The notes beneath the pieces were generated by a model. The model did no database searches, was not told where the DNA came from, and saw nothing but the letters and a program-made list of their open reading frames with translations. A program made the translations under genes and the position numbers. Positions 14,812 to 23,808 of a stretch of 43,964 nucleotides of DNA are shown piece by piece. The stretch covers positions 1-43,964 of the forward strand of contig NZ_JBHLWN010000026.1 in NCBI RefSeq assembly GCF_042432825.1, read 5' to 3'. This stretch comes from Gordoniibacillus chartarius. Lineage in GTDB: Bacteria > Bacillota > Bacilli > Paenibacillales > NBRC-103111. Within the stretch, counting starts at the first letter, position 1. Every line of letters begins with the position of its first letter.

Positions 14812-16029
14812 TTATGCGGATAGCTCCTCTTGCAATCGATCTCCAAAATGGATGGCCAGTTGTGATATACATTCTTTCCAACTCCGAAGGGGCATCGTCC
14901 ATTTCTTCGATGCTTCCATGGTAGCCAGAAAGATGATTTTCCGCAGAGCATCATCGGATGGATAAGCCGTTTTTGTCTTTGTGACCTTACGGAGTTGCCG
15001 ATGATAGCCCTCGATGATATTCGTCGTATAGATCATCTTGCGTATCTCTGGGGGATAGCTAAAATAGGCGGTCAGTTCGAGCCAATTATTTTCCCAGGAC
15101 CGAATAATGATGGGGTACTTCTTGCCCCACTTGTCTTTGAATGCAACAAATGCTGATTCAGCCTCTTCCAGTGTAAGGGCTTGATAGACTTTCTTTAAAT
15201 CTGCCAAGACAGCCTTTTCTTCCTTGAACGGTACATATTTCATCGAGTTGCGAATCTGGTGAATGACGCACAGTTGAATTTGGGTTCTCGGAAAGGCAGC
15301 GTTGATCGCCTCGGAAAAACCAGCCAGTCCATCCTTGCAGGCGATCAGAATATCTTCAACCCCACGGCTTTTCAGCTCTGTACACACATTGAGCCAGAAG
15401 CTTGCACTCTCGTGCTCGCCAATCCAAATGCCCAATATGTCCTTATGACCTGACATGGTAATACCCAAAACACTGTAAGCTGCTTTGTTGACAATCCGAT
15501 TTTCTTGCCGAACCTTAAAGTGGATGGCATCAAGAAACACGATGGGATAGACTCGATCAAGTGGTCTGCATTGCCATTCTGCCACCATCGGCATAATCTT
15601 GTCGGTTACTTTACTGACCATCGTAGGAGACACGTCGATCCCATACAGATCCTTCATGTGTTCTTCAATATCGCGAGTAGACATACCTTTGGCGTAGAGT
15701 GCGATGATTTGCTCCTCCAAGCCATTTGTGGTTGTTTCATGCTTCTTCACAATGTGAGGTTCAAATTCGCCGTTGCGATCACGGGGGACACGAATTTCTG
15801 TATGGCCGAACTTTGTTTTCAGCGTCTTTTTGCTATACCCATTCCGACTATTTCCTGAATGATCGCCATCGGCACTATGCTTGGCATAGCCCAAATGGTC
15901 ATCCATTTCTGCTTCAAACAACTGCTGGATGGTGTCACGGAACAAATCTTTTAGCATGATGTGCACGTCCTCGATGGTTCGGCAATCCTTCGCTAACTCC
16001 TTGATGGTCATGTCTCTCTTGTCTTGCAT
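14812..16029 (-). CDS. IS256-family (mutator-type) DDE transposase
   Basis: The protein has 405 residues, the normal length for IS256-family transposases. DDE residues are visible in FLDAIHFKVR (first Asp), CKDGLAGFSEAI (second Asp) and TTNIIEGYHRQLRKVTK (Glu), with the family signature CVIHQIRNS between the last two. The N-terminal part (DHLGYAKHSADGDHSGNSRN, then GYSKKTLKTKFG) is the DNA-binding region. The frame is uninterrupted, so the enzyme is probably active. It lies inside a complete element with intact ends. Confidence 0.97.
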   Translation of the reverse strand: MQDKRDMTIKELAKDCRTIEDVHIMLKDLFRDTIQQLFEAEMDDHLGYAKHSADGDHSGNSRNGYSKKTLKTKFGHTEIRVPRDRNGEFEPHIVKKHETTTNGLEEQIIALYAKGMSTRDIEEHMKDLYGIDVSPTMVSKVTDKIMPMVAEWQCRPLDRVYPIVFLDAIHFKVRQENRIVNKAAYSVLGITMSGHKDILGIWIGEHESASFWLNVCTELKSRGVEDILIACKDGLAGFSEAINAAFPRTQIQLCVIHQIRNSMKYVPFKEEKAVLADLKKVYQALTLEEAESAFVAFKDKWGKKYPIIIRSWENNWLELTAYFSYPPEIRKMIYTTNIIEGYHRQLRKVTKTKTAYPSDDALRKIIFLATMEASKKWTMPLRSWKECISQLAIHFGDRLQEELSA

Positions 16030-16063
16030 AAATGATCATCTCCTTAATGGGAAGTTTAACCAT

Positions 16064-16447
16064 TTACACAAAACTTTTTACGCTCTCACTGCTTGTCGGA
16101 AGTATTGCCGACATAACTTGGTGGGGAATTGACCATCTCTCTTCCATAATCTCGGCAATTTCGTCATTTGACAGTTCAAGTTGATCCGCCTGTTCGACTG
16201 CAAGCCCGAACTCATGCTCAAACTTCATTCTCGCTTCTTCCTTATGTGCCTCAATGTCTGCCGCATACATAAAAGCGTCCTTTTCTTCCTCACTGCTAAA
16301 GATTTTTTCCCATTCGGGTATGCCATAGATTGTAGAGCCAACCAGTTCACCGTTGATGTAAATTCCGAAGCTCATATCATGGTTGCCGATTTCCTCGGCT
16401 TGCGACAGTGAGAATGTGATGTTTTTGTACTGCAATTGTTTTGTCAT
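16064..16447 (-). CDS. Hypothetical protein with C-terminus replaced by the IS insertion
   Basis: ATG 16447 follows AGGAGGTCATG. The protein begins MTKQLQYKNITFSLSQAEEI and contains GIYINGELVGSTIYG and an acidic helical second half (NDEIAEIMEERWSIPHQVMS). No family is recognised. Joining the sequence across the 8-bp duplication gives an original ending SSEYLN and stop; the present ending SSESVKSFV is encoded by the IS end. The change affects only the last residues, so the protein may still work. The gene is second in an operon after a 41-aa gene 28 bp upstream. Confidence 0.75.
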   Translation of the reverse strand: MTKQLQYKNITFSLSQAEEIGNHDMSFGIYINGELVGSTIYGIPEWEKIFSSEEEKDAFMYAADIEAHKEEARMKFEHEFGLAVEQADQLELSNDEIAEIMEERWSIPHQVMSAILPTSSESVKSFV

Positions 16448-16475
16448 ATAGCATGACCTCCTGATTTTAATCGTT

Positions 16476-16601
16476 CTACTTTCCTTCCTCTCTCATGATT
16501 TCAATGAGATCGACTTTCTTTTCTACTAATTTTGCGGAACCAGCGAGTCTGGCAAGCTCAATTGCCTTCTCTCGTTTGTCTGGTTTCTTCCCACCTTGCA
16601 T
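16476..16601 (-). CDS. Small basic helical protein, 41 aa
   Basis: ATG 16601 follows AGGAGG at 7 nt. The product is MQGGKKPDKREKAIELARLA and then a short Lys/Glu-rich helix to the stop. It probably shares the promoter at 16778-16806 with the downstream gene. No family is recognised. Confidence 0.6.
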   Translation of the reverse strand: MQGGKKPDKREKAIELARLAGSAKLVEKKVDLIEIMREEGK

Positions 16602-16777
16602 GGCAACGCCTCCTAATAGACCTGCTTATTGTTGAATTGATAGGCAATCTCCTTTCAATTTTGGATTTTGATCACTCTCTTTGCTTCCAACCTGTTTTAT
16701 ATATGTCTGTCATATCATAAGCAGTTTCTTATGATTAAATAACAGACTCTCTTTATTCGCATCAAACGCATGTTCTT

Positions 16778-16806
16778 ATTATATAGATTACACAAAGGTC
16801 TATCAA
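16778..16806 (-). promoter_or_regulatory. Sigma-A-type promoter, reverse strand
   Basis: Reading the reverse strand, TTGATA (16806-16801) and TATAAT (16783-16778) are separated by 17 bp. Transcription would start near 16771 and serve the genes at 16601 and 16447. Confidence 0.7.
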
Positions 16807-16865
16807 CAAAAATATGCCAATAAAACAAATAAAACCCAATAGAGTTACCAAGGAAACTCCATTGA

Positions 16866-16891
16866 AAATAAAAAAAGCCGATACATCGGCT
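16866..16891 (-). terminator. Rho-independent terminator, reverse strand
   Basis: AGCCGA pairs with TCGGCT around a 4-nt loop, followed on the reverse strand by TTTTTTT. It ends the gene at 16905-17219. Confidence 0.85.
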
Positions 16892-16904
16892 ATACCACTA
16901 TTCC

Positions 16905-17219
16905 TTATTCTTTTCCTCGTACTTCTCTGCATATCAATTGTGCATCGATATGATGTTTGGTTTTGACGGATCCGCCAGCAAGAAGTGCCAGGCGTATCTT
17001 GTCAGGATCAATCAGCTTATTTTGTTGGGCAATAACCCGTATCCATAAATGCAAGTCCTCATGATGAACAAACTCTTGATCTGAGTAGAGCATCGGAATC
17101 AAATTTGAATTTCGGACACATTCTTTAGCTTTATCGAGACTGATCCTAAAGCGTCTTTGCAATTCGTTTGTTATTTCATCAATAAGCCACAAGTCGGCTT
17201 GATTCAGTTTTCTATTCAT
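16905..17219 (-). CDS. Hypothetical protein, 104 aa
   Basis: ATG 17219 is preferred, with AAAGAGAG upstream; an in-frame GTG at 17228 is too close to that site. The product is helical (ADLWLIDEITNELQRRFRIS, then LDKAKECVRNSNLIPML) and ends in a basic tail. It has no clear HTH. A reverse-strand -10-like TATAAT lies at 17291-17296. The gene runs divergently from the replication gene at 17575, a common place for copy-control or regulatory genes, but the function is unknown. Confidence 0.6.
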   Translation of the reverse strand: MNRKLNQADLWLIDEITNELQRRFRISLDKAKECVRNSNLIPMLYSDQEFVHHEDLHLWIRVIAQQNKLIDPDKIRLALLAGGSVKTKHHIDAQLICREVRGKE

Positions 17220-17476
17220 TTTATTCACGCTCTCTTTTGTTCAGTTTGAAACAGACAAAGCAACGAGATCCCCATTTTTCCCTCCTCCCCATTATACTCT
17301 TCCATCAGACCTGCTTAAAGTTATCAAATTGGTAGCCTCCAACTATAACAACAAGAAAACAAAAAAAGAGAGGCTTACTGACACGCCCCGCCAAGTTTGT
17401 GATCAATGCAAGCTCTCCCTCTCCATTCACAAGATATCTTTTGAAAAGATTATACTACGGATAAAGAGAAAATATA

Positions 17477-17497
17477 ATTCTCAAACCGTTTGAGAAT
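17477..17497. promoter_or_regulatory. 21-bp perfect palindrome, likely operator
   Basis: ATTCTCAAAC and GTTTGAGAAT are perfect inverse copies around a single C. It lies about 20 bp downstream of a TATACT -10-like element and 78 bp before the replication gene start. Its half-site resembles the inverted repeat at the XRE gene (2349-2382) and the one at 27886-27906. Confidence 0.6.
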
Positions 17498-17546
17498 GTC
17501 TGATAAATAAATGAGTGAATGAGAGAGAGAAATAGGCAAGTCGGCA

Positions 17547-17567
17547 AGCCTCCGAAAAAAGGAGGCT
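17547..17567 (+). promoter_or_regulatory. Hairpin that occludes the RBS and resembles a terminator
   Basis: AGCCTCC (17547-17553) pairs with GGAGGCT (17561-17567). The 3' arm contains the AAAGGAGG ribosome binding site of the gene starting at 17575, and ATTTTTT follows. The same structure could block translation or end transcription just before the start codon, and on the reverse strand it could end an antisense transcript. Confidence 0.65.
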
Positions 17568-17574
17568 ATTTTTT

Positions 17575-19356
17575 ATGAAAGAAATCAAAGTATTTAATCG
17601 TGTTCCAATTTTCAACGAGAAGCAGATTGAAATGCAAACCGAGAAACAGATTCGATTTTTGAAGGCAGTACATCCCCAATTGACCGACACGCACTGGAAT
17701 GAAGGTCGAGTTGAGCTTAGACCGATCAAACGTGATCCGAACCTCAAAGATTATTTGCGTAGCTTTGGTTCGTGGCATCTTGGAGATAAAGATGTTGCCG
17801 AATTGAAGAAATTCCTCGGTGCGATAAACGGAAAAGGGGTCGATCTCTATTATTCTGCATTTGCTTTTGACTACTCGATGGTAGTTTACGATAAGGACGG
17901 TAATAAGAAGCAGAAAGGAAAAGTCAACATTGAAAATGCTTTGTTTACGAGCATTTTAGCCGCCGACTTTGATGGTCTACCATCCGAGGAATTTCAACGA
18001 GAAAAACAGCGGTTGTTAGACATAGGCATTGAAACAATTGATGTATTCTCAGGGCATGGCTGGCAGAGCATTATTTTGCTCAATCATCGAGTATCGGATA
18101 AGGAAATTTTGAAGAAGTTCACGACACTGATGCTGGCGAAAGGCTTTAAGGTGGACTCTGCAATTGTTGATGCCGCAAGGGTTCTCAGAATGCCGTATTC
18201 GTTCAACAGTAAGGCTTTAGACAAAAAGACGAAATATTACGATCCAGTAAATCCTCTAATTATTGCGACCACAGATCATTTCTGGACGGAGCGGAGATAT
18301 CATGTAACCGAAATCTTTGAGAAGTTGAACAGCTTGCCCGATACCATCAAGCAAACTAATCCTTTGACCGAGATCGATTTGAAGGCAATTTCCACTGCAC
18401 CCATTAGCAACAGTGAAAGAAAAGCTGAAAAGGAGAAAGTCAAACGGGAAATCGAAGAGGTCAAGCAGATTAAGGTTGAAACATTGAAGGACGTTTATAG
18501 CATGCTTGACTTCGAGCGACTTCCATTGCCTATTCAAAAAATGTTAGGGGGAAGCCAAGAAGGGCTTCGGAATAAGGTGATGATGTTCATCATTCCGTTT
18601 CTGCGAAACACTTTGGGGTTAAGCATTCAGACAATCAAAGAAATATTGGCACTTTGGGGAGAGCGATGCTCGCCAAGCTTAGATGCCGACTTTGTACGCA
18701 GTGAAGTTGATCGAATTTATGCAAAGGGCTTCAAGGGGAAATTCGGGAAGTATACGGAAGAACTTCAGAAAGCTTACGGGTATCTGGAGTTCAACAAATA
18801 TACGAAAAAGAACAAAATCATTATCCCAAACACTTTTTTCGAGGAATATGCCACTTTGCCTGATGGTGCGGTTCGGATTTATTTGGCGATGAAACTTGCT
18901 GAGAGTCTCGATGGGGTCAAGTCCTTTAATAAGGCGGAGATTCAGAATTATGCTCAGATTTCTGAGAGCACCTTTAAGCGTAACATGAAACCTTTAGTCG
19001 CAATGAATTTTGTCAGCAAGCGTAGGGCATGCAGAAGAAAAGGCGAGGATTATGCATATTATTTGAATCCTTATTTTAGTTCTGTCAAGGGGTTCACCAT
19101 GTTGGATAATGCTGTAGCGAGATTGATGTTAAATGTACTAACGGACGGAGAAATAAAGCTCTACAGCTTTTTGAGCAAAATCGTTGGTGAAAAGGAATGC
19201 TGGACAAGTCAGAAATATCTTGCAGAAGAGACTGGGAAAAAGGGTCAGAGTTCGATTTCCAAAATGACTGACAGCCTGCAACGAAAAGGATTCATTACCA
19301 AGAGAACAACAGAAAAAGATGGTATTAAGCACTCGGCTTACAGTTTGAATTATTAA
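17575..19356 (+). CDS. Primase-polymerase-like replication protein with C-terminal winged helices
   Basis: The N-terminal 230 residues carry the three archaeo-eukaryotic primase motifs: ADFDG near 129 (metal-binding Asp pair), SGHGWQSIILL near 158, and DAARVLRMPYSFNSK near 200. A charged helical linker follows (about 280-305). The C-terminal half has two winged-helix-like segments (NKAEIQNYAQISESTFKRNM near 450; SQKYLAEETGKKGQSSISKM near 545). This order suits a plasmid replication protein that binds DNA and primes synthesis. The start at ATG 17575 is fixed by GGAGG inside the leader hairpin. It is preceded by a palindrome and divergent to a small gene. Confidence 0.75.
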   Translation: MKEIKVFNRVPIFNEKQIEMQTEKQIRFLKAVHPQLTDTHWNEGRVELRPIKRDPNLKDYLRSFGSWHLGDKDVAELKKFLGAINGKGVDLYYSAFAFDYSMVVYDKDGNKKQKGKVNIENALFTSILAADFDGLPSEEFQREKQRLLDIGIETIDVFSGHGWQSIILLNHRVSDKEILKKFTTLMLAKGFKVDSAIVDAARVLRMPYSFNSKALDKKTKYYDPVNPLIIATTDHFWTERRYHVTEIFEKLNSLPDTIKQTNPLTEIDLKAISTAPISNSERKAEKEKVKREIEEVKQIKVETLKDVYSMLDFERLPLPIQKMLGGSQEGLRNKVMMFIIPFLRNTLGLSIQTIKEILALWGERCSPSLDADFVRSEVDRIYAKGFKGKFGKYTEELQKAYGYLEFNKYTKKNKIIIPNTFFEEYATLPDGAVRIYLAMKLAESLDGVKSFNKAEIQNYAQISESTFKRNMKPLVAMNFVSKRRACRRKGEDYAYYLNPYFSSVKGFTMLDNAVARLMLNVLTDGEIKLYSFLSKIVGEKECWTSQKYLAEETGKKGQSSISKMTDSLQRKGFITKRTTEKDGIKHSAYSLNY

Positions 19357-19438
19357 AGGTCAGCTATTCATATACTCTTGATCGTCGAAAACCCTTGAAA
19401 CATCAGGGGTTTTCGATTTTAAGGGTCAACTATTCATA
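19355..19438 (+). repeat. Pair of 18-bp direct repeats flanking a terminator
   Basis: AAAGGTCAGCTATTCATA (19355-19372) and AAGGGTCAACTATTCATA (19421-19438) differ at two positions. They flank the terminator of the replication gene. They might bind the replication protein, but two copies are few for an origin. Confidence 0.55.
19384..19420 (+). terminator. Rho-independent terminator of the primase-like gene
   Basis: TCGAAAACCC and GGGGTTTTCGA form a long stem, followed by TTTT. Confidence 0.8.
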
Positions 19439-19596
19439 CTATTAATAATAACAGTGAGGGAGAGAAGCGAGAGGATGCGAATTAGTAAACAACTCTTGAA
19501 ACAGCAATACAAACTTTCAAGCAGGCGAACATTTGTTTTTATATTGTGTTGCAATGCATATAAGGAGATAAGAACAAAAAACAAGGAGGTAATTGC

Positions 19597-20010
19597 ATGT
19601 ACTTTTTTTCGAGAGAACACGAAAGGCGTTTTAACGAATTGTGTGAAAGGGACAATACTCACATCAAGGATATCGAAAGACGTTCGCTCTTTTACATTTT
19701 TTCAGGCAACGAATTGTTATACAAGAATATCGATCTCCTCTACGATTTTGAGGAACATGCTATTAGGCTGGAGGTTTACGAGCAACCTTTCCTAACCAGC
19801 GGTATTCGTAGCTTGATTGATTTAGCATTTCATTTGTACGGATCGGGTGCAGAGTGCGAGATTCGTTTCCTGTTCAATACACTTGACCGCCGCAACAGTA
19901 TACTTGCTTTAAGTGCAATCAAATATCGCTTTCAAATTCCAGTTGAAATTATGGATGAAACATTGGTTGCATTTTTATCGGACAGGGATAATCAACATAA
20001 AAAATGGTGA
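19597..20010 (+). CDS. DUF6075-like protein, 137 aa
   Basis: Start follows an ideal AAGGAGG. The sequence MYFFSREHERRFNELCERDN, the FYIFSGNELLYKNIDLLYDF segment and a helical second half (SLIDLAFHLYGSGAECEIRF) match, from memory, the small family listed as DUF6075 in Paenibacillus and Bacillus. Its function is not known. It lies in an operon with the 82-aa gene 11 bp downstream. Confidence 0.65.
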   Translation: MYFFSREHERRFNELCERDNTHIKDIERRSLFYIFSGNELLYKNIDLLYDFEEHAIRLEVYEQPFLTSGIRSLIDLAFHLYGSGAECEIRFLFNTLDRRNSILALSAIKYRFQIPVEIMDETLVAFLSDRDNQHKKW

Positions 20011-20021
20011 GGAGAACTGGT

Positions 20022-20270
20022 ATGGATGAACAACAGAAATATGTATCATTGGTGCTGAAGTTTTTGAGCGACGAAGTTGTAGAAGCTGAGGAATACGGAA
20101 GTGATTCCGTTACGTTAAATCTCAAAGATGTAAACTTTGAAATCGACGGAGTAGAGTGGGAACAAGCCATCCAAGAGCATCTGAAAGAAAACGGATATAA
20201 TGATGTTAGTTTTCAGTATGGGGATGGAAATTGGGTTACGATCTATAAAAAATATACAAATGGGGGTTAG
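20022..20270 (+). CDS. Hypothetical acidic protein, 82 aa
   Basis: ATG 20022 is chosen because GGTGAGGAGA precedes it. The product (MDEQQKYVSLVLKFLSDEVV, then a strand-rich second half) is acidic, soluble and unrecognised. It is followed at once by a terminator, so it is the last gene of its transcription unit. Confidence 0.6.
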   Translation: MDEQQKYVSLVLKFLSDEVVEAEEYGSDSVTLNLKDVNFEIDGVEWEQAIQEHLKENGYNDVSFQYGDGNWVTIYKKYTNGG

Positions 20271-20288
20271 GGTTTCCTAATCCCTTTC
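20263..20288 (+). terminator. Rho-independent terminator
   Basis: GGGGTTAGG pairs with CCTAATCCC (one G-U pair) around TTT, followed by a short T-run. The stem overlaps the stop of the preceding gene. Confidence 0.65.
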
Positions 20289-20507
20289 TGTTGTACTACA
20301 GTTAGAAGTCGTCAAAGTAAATTGTAAGACAATAGAAAAACATATTCAACGTCGATTTGGTGATGAATCAAAATTGGATACGAATCAATCTCTATCCCAT
20401 TTATGACGGGAAAATTTGCTCAGTTTTTGATACAATGGGAATGGTGCAATAGGACTACTAACCTCATTTCCCGAAGAGGTTTAAATAGATAAAAAGGAGA
20501 ACACAAT

Positions 20508-22517
20508 ATGCAAAATTTCCAAGAAAAAGTTAACTTTTTATGGACGATTGCCGAGATTTTGCGGGGACCGTACAAGAAAGAAGAATATGGCAAGGTCGTT
20601 CTACCGATGGCAGTATTGAGAAGATTCGATTGTGTTTTAGAGGAGACGAAAGAAGAGGTTTTGTCTCAATACGAGAAATTCAAGCATTTGCCGCAGGAGT
20701 CCAGGGACGAAATCCTGAACCGAGTAGCAAAGCAGAATTTTAGCAACGTTAGCAAATATGATTTCACGAAGCTTCTGAACGATTCGGACAATATTGCAGA
20801 CAACCTTCGTGATTACATAAACGGTTTCTCCAAAACAGCAAGGAATATCATCGAATACTTTGAATTTGACAAGCATATCGAGAAAATGGATCGCAATAAT
20901 TTGCTCTATCTTGTTGTAAAACGCTTTAGTGAAATTGATTTGCACCCTGAAACTGTCAGCAACGTGGAAATGGGCTACATCTTCGAGGAGCTGATCCGCA
21001 GATTTTCTGAACATGGAGAAGCTGGTGACCACTATACGCCAAGAGAAGTTATTCGCCTGATGGTGAGCTTGCTCTTCATTGAAGATGCTGAAGTTCTCAC
21101 AAAACCAGGTATTACACAGACTCTTTACGATTGCTGTGCAGGTACAGGCGGTATGGGTTCAGTTGCACAGGAATATTTGAAGGAATTGAACCCATCTGCT
21201 CACTTTGAGTTTTTCGGACAAGAGTTCAATGAAGAGTCCTATGCAATCTGTAAAGCGGATATTTTGATCAAAGGGGAGGAAGCGAAAAATATCGCTTTTG
21301 GCAATACGCTTTCTCAGGATGCATTTCCTCAAATGAAGTTTGACTACATGATTACGAACCCCCCCTATGGTGTTGAATGGAAACCAGTGGAAAATGCAGT
21401 GAAGGAAGAGCATGAAAACAAAGGATTCCAAGGGCGATTTGGAGCTGGATTGCCTCGAATCAGCGATGGTCAATTATTGTTCTTACAACACTTGGTATCC
21501 AAAATGAAACCCGTCACACCTGAGAATCCAAAAGGAAGCCGAATCGCCATTATCATGAACGGTAGCCCATTGTTTACAGGTGATGCGGGGAGTGGTGAAA
21601 GTGAAATCCGCCGCTATCTCATCGAAAACGATTTGGTCGAAGCCATTGTCGCCATGCCCGACCAGTTGTTCTACAACACAGGTATTTCAACGTATGTCTG
21701 GATTTTAACCAATAATAAAGATCCGCTCAGAAAAGGCAAAATCCAGCTTGTAAACGGGGCATCCTTCTATCAAAAGATGAAAAAGAGCCTTGGAAATAAA
21801 CGCAACGAGCTATCCCCTGAACATATTGATGAGATTGTTCGTATCTACGGGAGCTTCAAAGAAGGGGAGCATTGCAAGCTCTTCGATAATGAAGATTTTG
21901 GGTATAGGAAGATCACAATTGAGCGTCCACTGCGATTAAACTTCCAGATCAGCGAAGAACGGGTCAAGGAGCTATACAACCAAACGGCATTTAACAATTT
22001 GGCAACATCAAAGAAAAAAGGGCAAGCGGGATTAGATGAAATTGAAGCGGGGAAGAAGCTGCAACAGCAAATCATTAATGCTCTGTATTCCTTGAATGAC
22101 AATAAACTATACAAGAACAGAGAAACCTTTACGAAATTGATCAAGAAAGCATGTAAGGACCATGACCTTACCATTCCTGCACCGCTCATGAAAGCAATCC
22201 TCTCTGCTCTTTCCGAAAAAGACGAGACTGCTGATATTTGCAGAGACAGTAAAGGCAATCCTGAGCCAGATACGGATCTACGAGATACGGAGAACGTTCC
22301 GCTCAAAGAGGATATTCACGAATACTTCGAGCGGGAAGTGAAGCCGCATGTACCTGATGCGTGGATTGATGAAAGCAAGACCAAAATCGGATATGAGATT
22401 CCATTTACGAGACATTTTTATAAATATACACCGCTTCGTAGCTCGGATGAAATCTTGAGTGAAATCAAGGAATTGGAAGCAAACATACTGGACAAGTTGA
22501 AGAAGGTGTTGGGTTGA
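20508..22517 (+). CDS. hsdM: Type I restriction-modification system, DNA methyltransferase subunit HsdM
   Basis: The protein methylates adenine within the bipartite site chosen by HsdS and also forms part of the restriction complex. An N-terminal helical HsdM domain covers residues 1-150. The methyltransferase core shows motif I (CAGTGGMGSVAQEYL near 208) and the catalytic motif IV NPPYG near 283. About 669 residues is slightly long for the family because of a C-terminal extension. It starts after AAAAAGGAG and heads hsdM-hsdS-hsdR, with a stop-start overlap into hsdS. Confidence 0.96.
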   Translation: MQNFQEKVNFLWTIAEILRGPYKKEEYGKVVLPMAVLRRFDCVLEETKEEVLSQYEKFKHLPQESRDEILNRVAKQNFSNVSKYDFTKLLNDSDNIADNLRDYINGFSKTARNIIEYFEFDKHIEKMDRNNLLYLVVKRFSEIDLHPETVSNVEMGYIFEELIRRFSEHGEAGDHYTPREVIRLMVSLLFIEDAEVLTKPGITQTLYDCCAGTGGMGSVAQEYLKELNPSAHFEFFGQEFNEESYAICKADILIKGEEAKNIAFGNTLSQDAFPQMKFDYMITNPPYGVEWKPVENAVKEEHENKGFQGRFGAGLPRISDGQLLFLQHLVSKMKPVTPENPKGSRIAIIMNGSPLFTGDAGSGESEIRRYLIENDLVEAIVAMPDQLFYNTGISTYVWILTNNKDPLRKGKIQLVNGASFYQKMKKSLGNKRNELSPEHIDEIVRIYGSFKEGEHCKLFDNEDFGYRKITIERPLRLNFQISEERVKELYNQTAFNNLATSKKKGQAGLDEIEAGKKLQQQIINALYSLNDNKLYKNRETFTKLIKKACKDHDLTIPAPLMKAILSALSEKDETADICRDSKGNPEPDTDLRDTENVPLKEDIHEYFEREVKPHVPDAWIDESKTKIGYEIPFTRHFYKYTPLRSSDEILSEIKELEANILDKLKKVLG

Positions 22518-23785
22518 TGGTGCAGTACAAGAGATATGAGGAGTATAAGGATAGTGTTGTTGAATGGATCGGGGAAGTACCAGCATACTGGAATCTATCA
22601 AATCTACGATATCTGTGTCGTATAGAAACTGGCAGTAAAGATACTCAAGACAATACTGAGGAAGGTCAGTACCCTTTCTTCGTTAGATCACAGGTTGTAG
22701 AACGAATAGATGAATACACACATGATGATGAAGCTGTTATGACCGCAGGTGATGGAGCAGGGGTTGGAAAGGTATTCCACTATTATAAGGGGAAGTTTGC
22801 AAGTCACCAGAGGGTGTATATTTTCACCAAATTCAGGCGTTGTACTGCAAAATTTTTATTTTATTACCTAAAGTCGAATTTAGCATTCGAAGTATTGAAA
22901 TGGAATGCAAAGTCAACAGTTGATTCATTAAGACGACCCATGTTAACTGGTTTTGTTGTATCTCTTCCCTCTTTAAGTGAACAAAATGCAATAACAAACT
23001 TTCTTGACCAGAGAACAGCAGAAATCGATTCTCATATCACAGACAAGGAAAAGCTAATTTCCTTATTGGACGAACAGCGGCAGGCAATTATCACAGAAGC
23101 AATTACAAAGGGATTAAACCCTAATGTGAAGATGAAGGATTCTGGTGTGGAATGGATTGGCACGATTCCAGAACATTGGGAAATTAAAAAAATTAAACAT
23201 AAGTTTACTATACAAAAACGCATCGTTCCACAAGATGATCCAACAGTCTTATCTTTGACTCAAAGAGGACTAAAAATTAAAGATTTAGAAGATTTTTCTG
23301 GACAGCATGCTGAGAGCTACTCGAATTATCAACTTGTGAATAAAAATGATTTTGTTATGAACTCAATGGATCTACTTACAGGATTTGTAGATTGCTCCCC
23401 CTTCATTGGGGTCACAAGTCCTGACTATAGAGTATTTACACAAAATAATCCTGATGAATGTCATCAGTATTTTTTGTACTACTTTCAAAAGTGTTATTTT
23501 GAAAAAATTTTTTATGGGCATGGACAGGGAGTATCGAAGTTTGGACGTTGGAGATTACAAACAGATGTATTTAAGGAATTTCCAGTTATGATTCCACCTG
23601 TTGAAGAGCAATTTGAAATTGCACGTACAGTATCATCTAAAATAAATGATATTGATGAAGTGATTCAAAGAAATATAGAGCTAATAGATAAACTCAAGGA
23701 ATATCGTCAATCCCTCATCTTTGAAGCTGTAACAGGAAAAATCGATGTTAGGGATGTAGCGGTGGAAAAAACTGAAACAGCCTAA
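22517..23785 (+). CDS. hsdS: Type I restriction-modification system, specificity subunit HsdS
   Basis: This subunit recognises the two halves of the target sequence. Two target-recognition domains are visible: the first opens with SVVEWIGEVPAYWNLSNLRY, the second with GVEWIGTIPEHWEIKKIKH near residue 212. Each is followed by a conserved helix (LLDEQRQAIITEAITKGL and LKEYRQSLIFEAVTGK), which set the spacing of the half-sites. ATG 22517 shares its A with the hsdM stop, so translation is coupled. At 422 residues it has normal length. Confidence 0.95.
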   Translation: MVQYKRYEEYKDSVVEWIGEVPAYWNLSNLRYLCRIETGSKDTQDNTEEGQYPFFVRSQVVERIDEYTHDDEAVMTAGDGAGVGKVFHYYKGKFASHQRVYIFTKFRRCTAKFLFYYLKSNLAFEVLKWNAKSTVDSLRRPMLTGFVVSLPSLSEQNAITNFLDQRTAEIDSHITDKEKLISLLDEQRQAIITEAITKGLNPNVKMKDSGVEWIGTIPEHWEIKKIKHKFTIQKRIVPQDDPTVLSLTQRGLKIKDLEDFSGQHAESYSNYQLVNKNDFVMNSMDLLTGFVDCSPFIGVTSPDYRVFTQNNPDECHQYFLYYFQKCYFEKIFYGHGQGVSKFGRWRLQTDVFKEFPVMIPPVEEQFEIARTVSSKINDIDEVIQRNIELIDKLKEYRQSLIFEAVTGKIDVRDVAVEKTETA

Positions 23786-23808
23786 ATCAATCGTAAAGGG
23801 GTGATACG

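Larger units (their letters stand above)
14630..16087 (-). mobile_element. Complete IS256-family insertion sequence, 1458 bp
   Basis: The element is bounded by an exact 8-bp target duplication, ACTGCTTG, at 14622-14629 and 16088-16095. Its imperfect terminal inverted repeats share GTAAA, then a T-rich stretch, then GTGTAAATGG, the usual IS256-family end pattern. It holds one transposase gene on the reverse strand and a noncoding 3' part with a 110-nt hairpin. The perfect duplication and intact transposase suggest a recent insertion. It replaced the last residues of the gene at 16064-16447. Confidence 0.9.
16602..16904. other. Intergenic region with a reverse-strand promoter and a terminator
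   Basis: This 303-bp stretch is AT-rich. It contains the reverse-strand promoter at 16778-16806 and the terminator hairpin at 16866-16891. No further gene was found in either strand. Confidence 0.5.
17220..17574. other. Divergent control region upstream of the primase-like gene
   Basis: No gene is seen. The region carries, in order, a reverse-strand -10 element at 17291-17296, a plus-strand -10-like TATACT (17451-17456), a 21-bp palindrome (17477-17497) and a hairpin over the ribosome binding site (17547-17567). This layout fits a plasmid replication-control region. Confidence 0.55.

Noticed and set aside
20298..20396. Short plus-strand frame (VKVNCKTIEKHIQRRFGDES and on) before hsdM
   Set aside because: No start codon with a ribosome binding site; at most a gene remnant.
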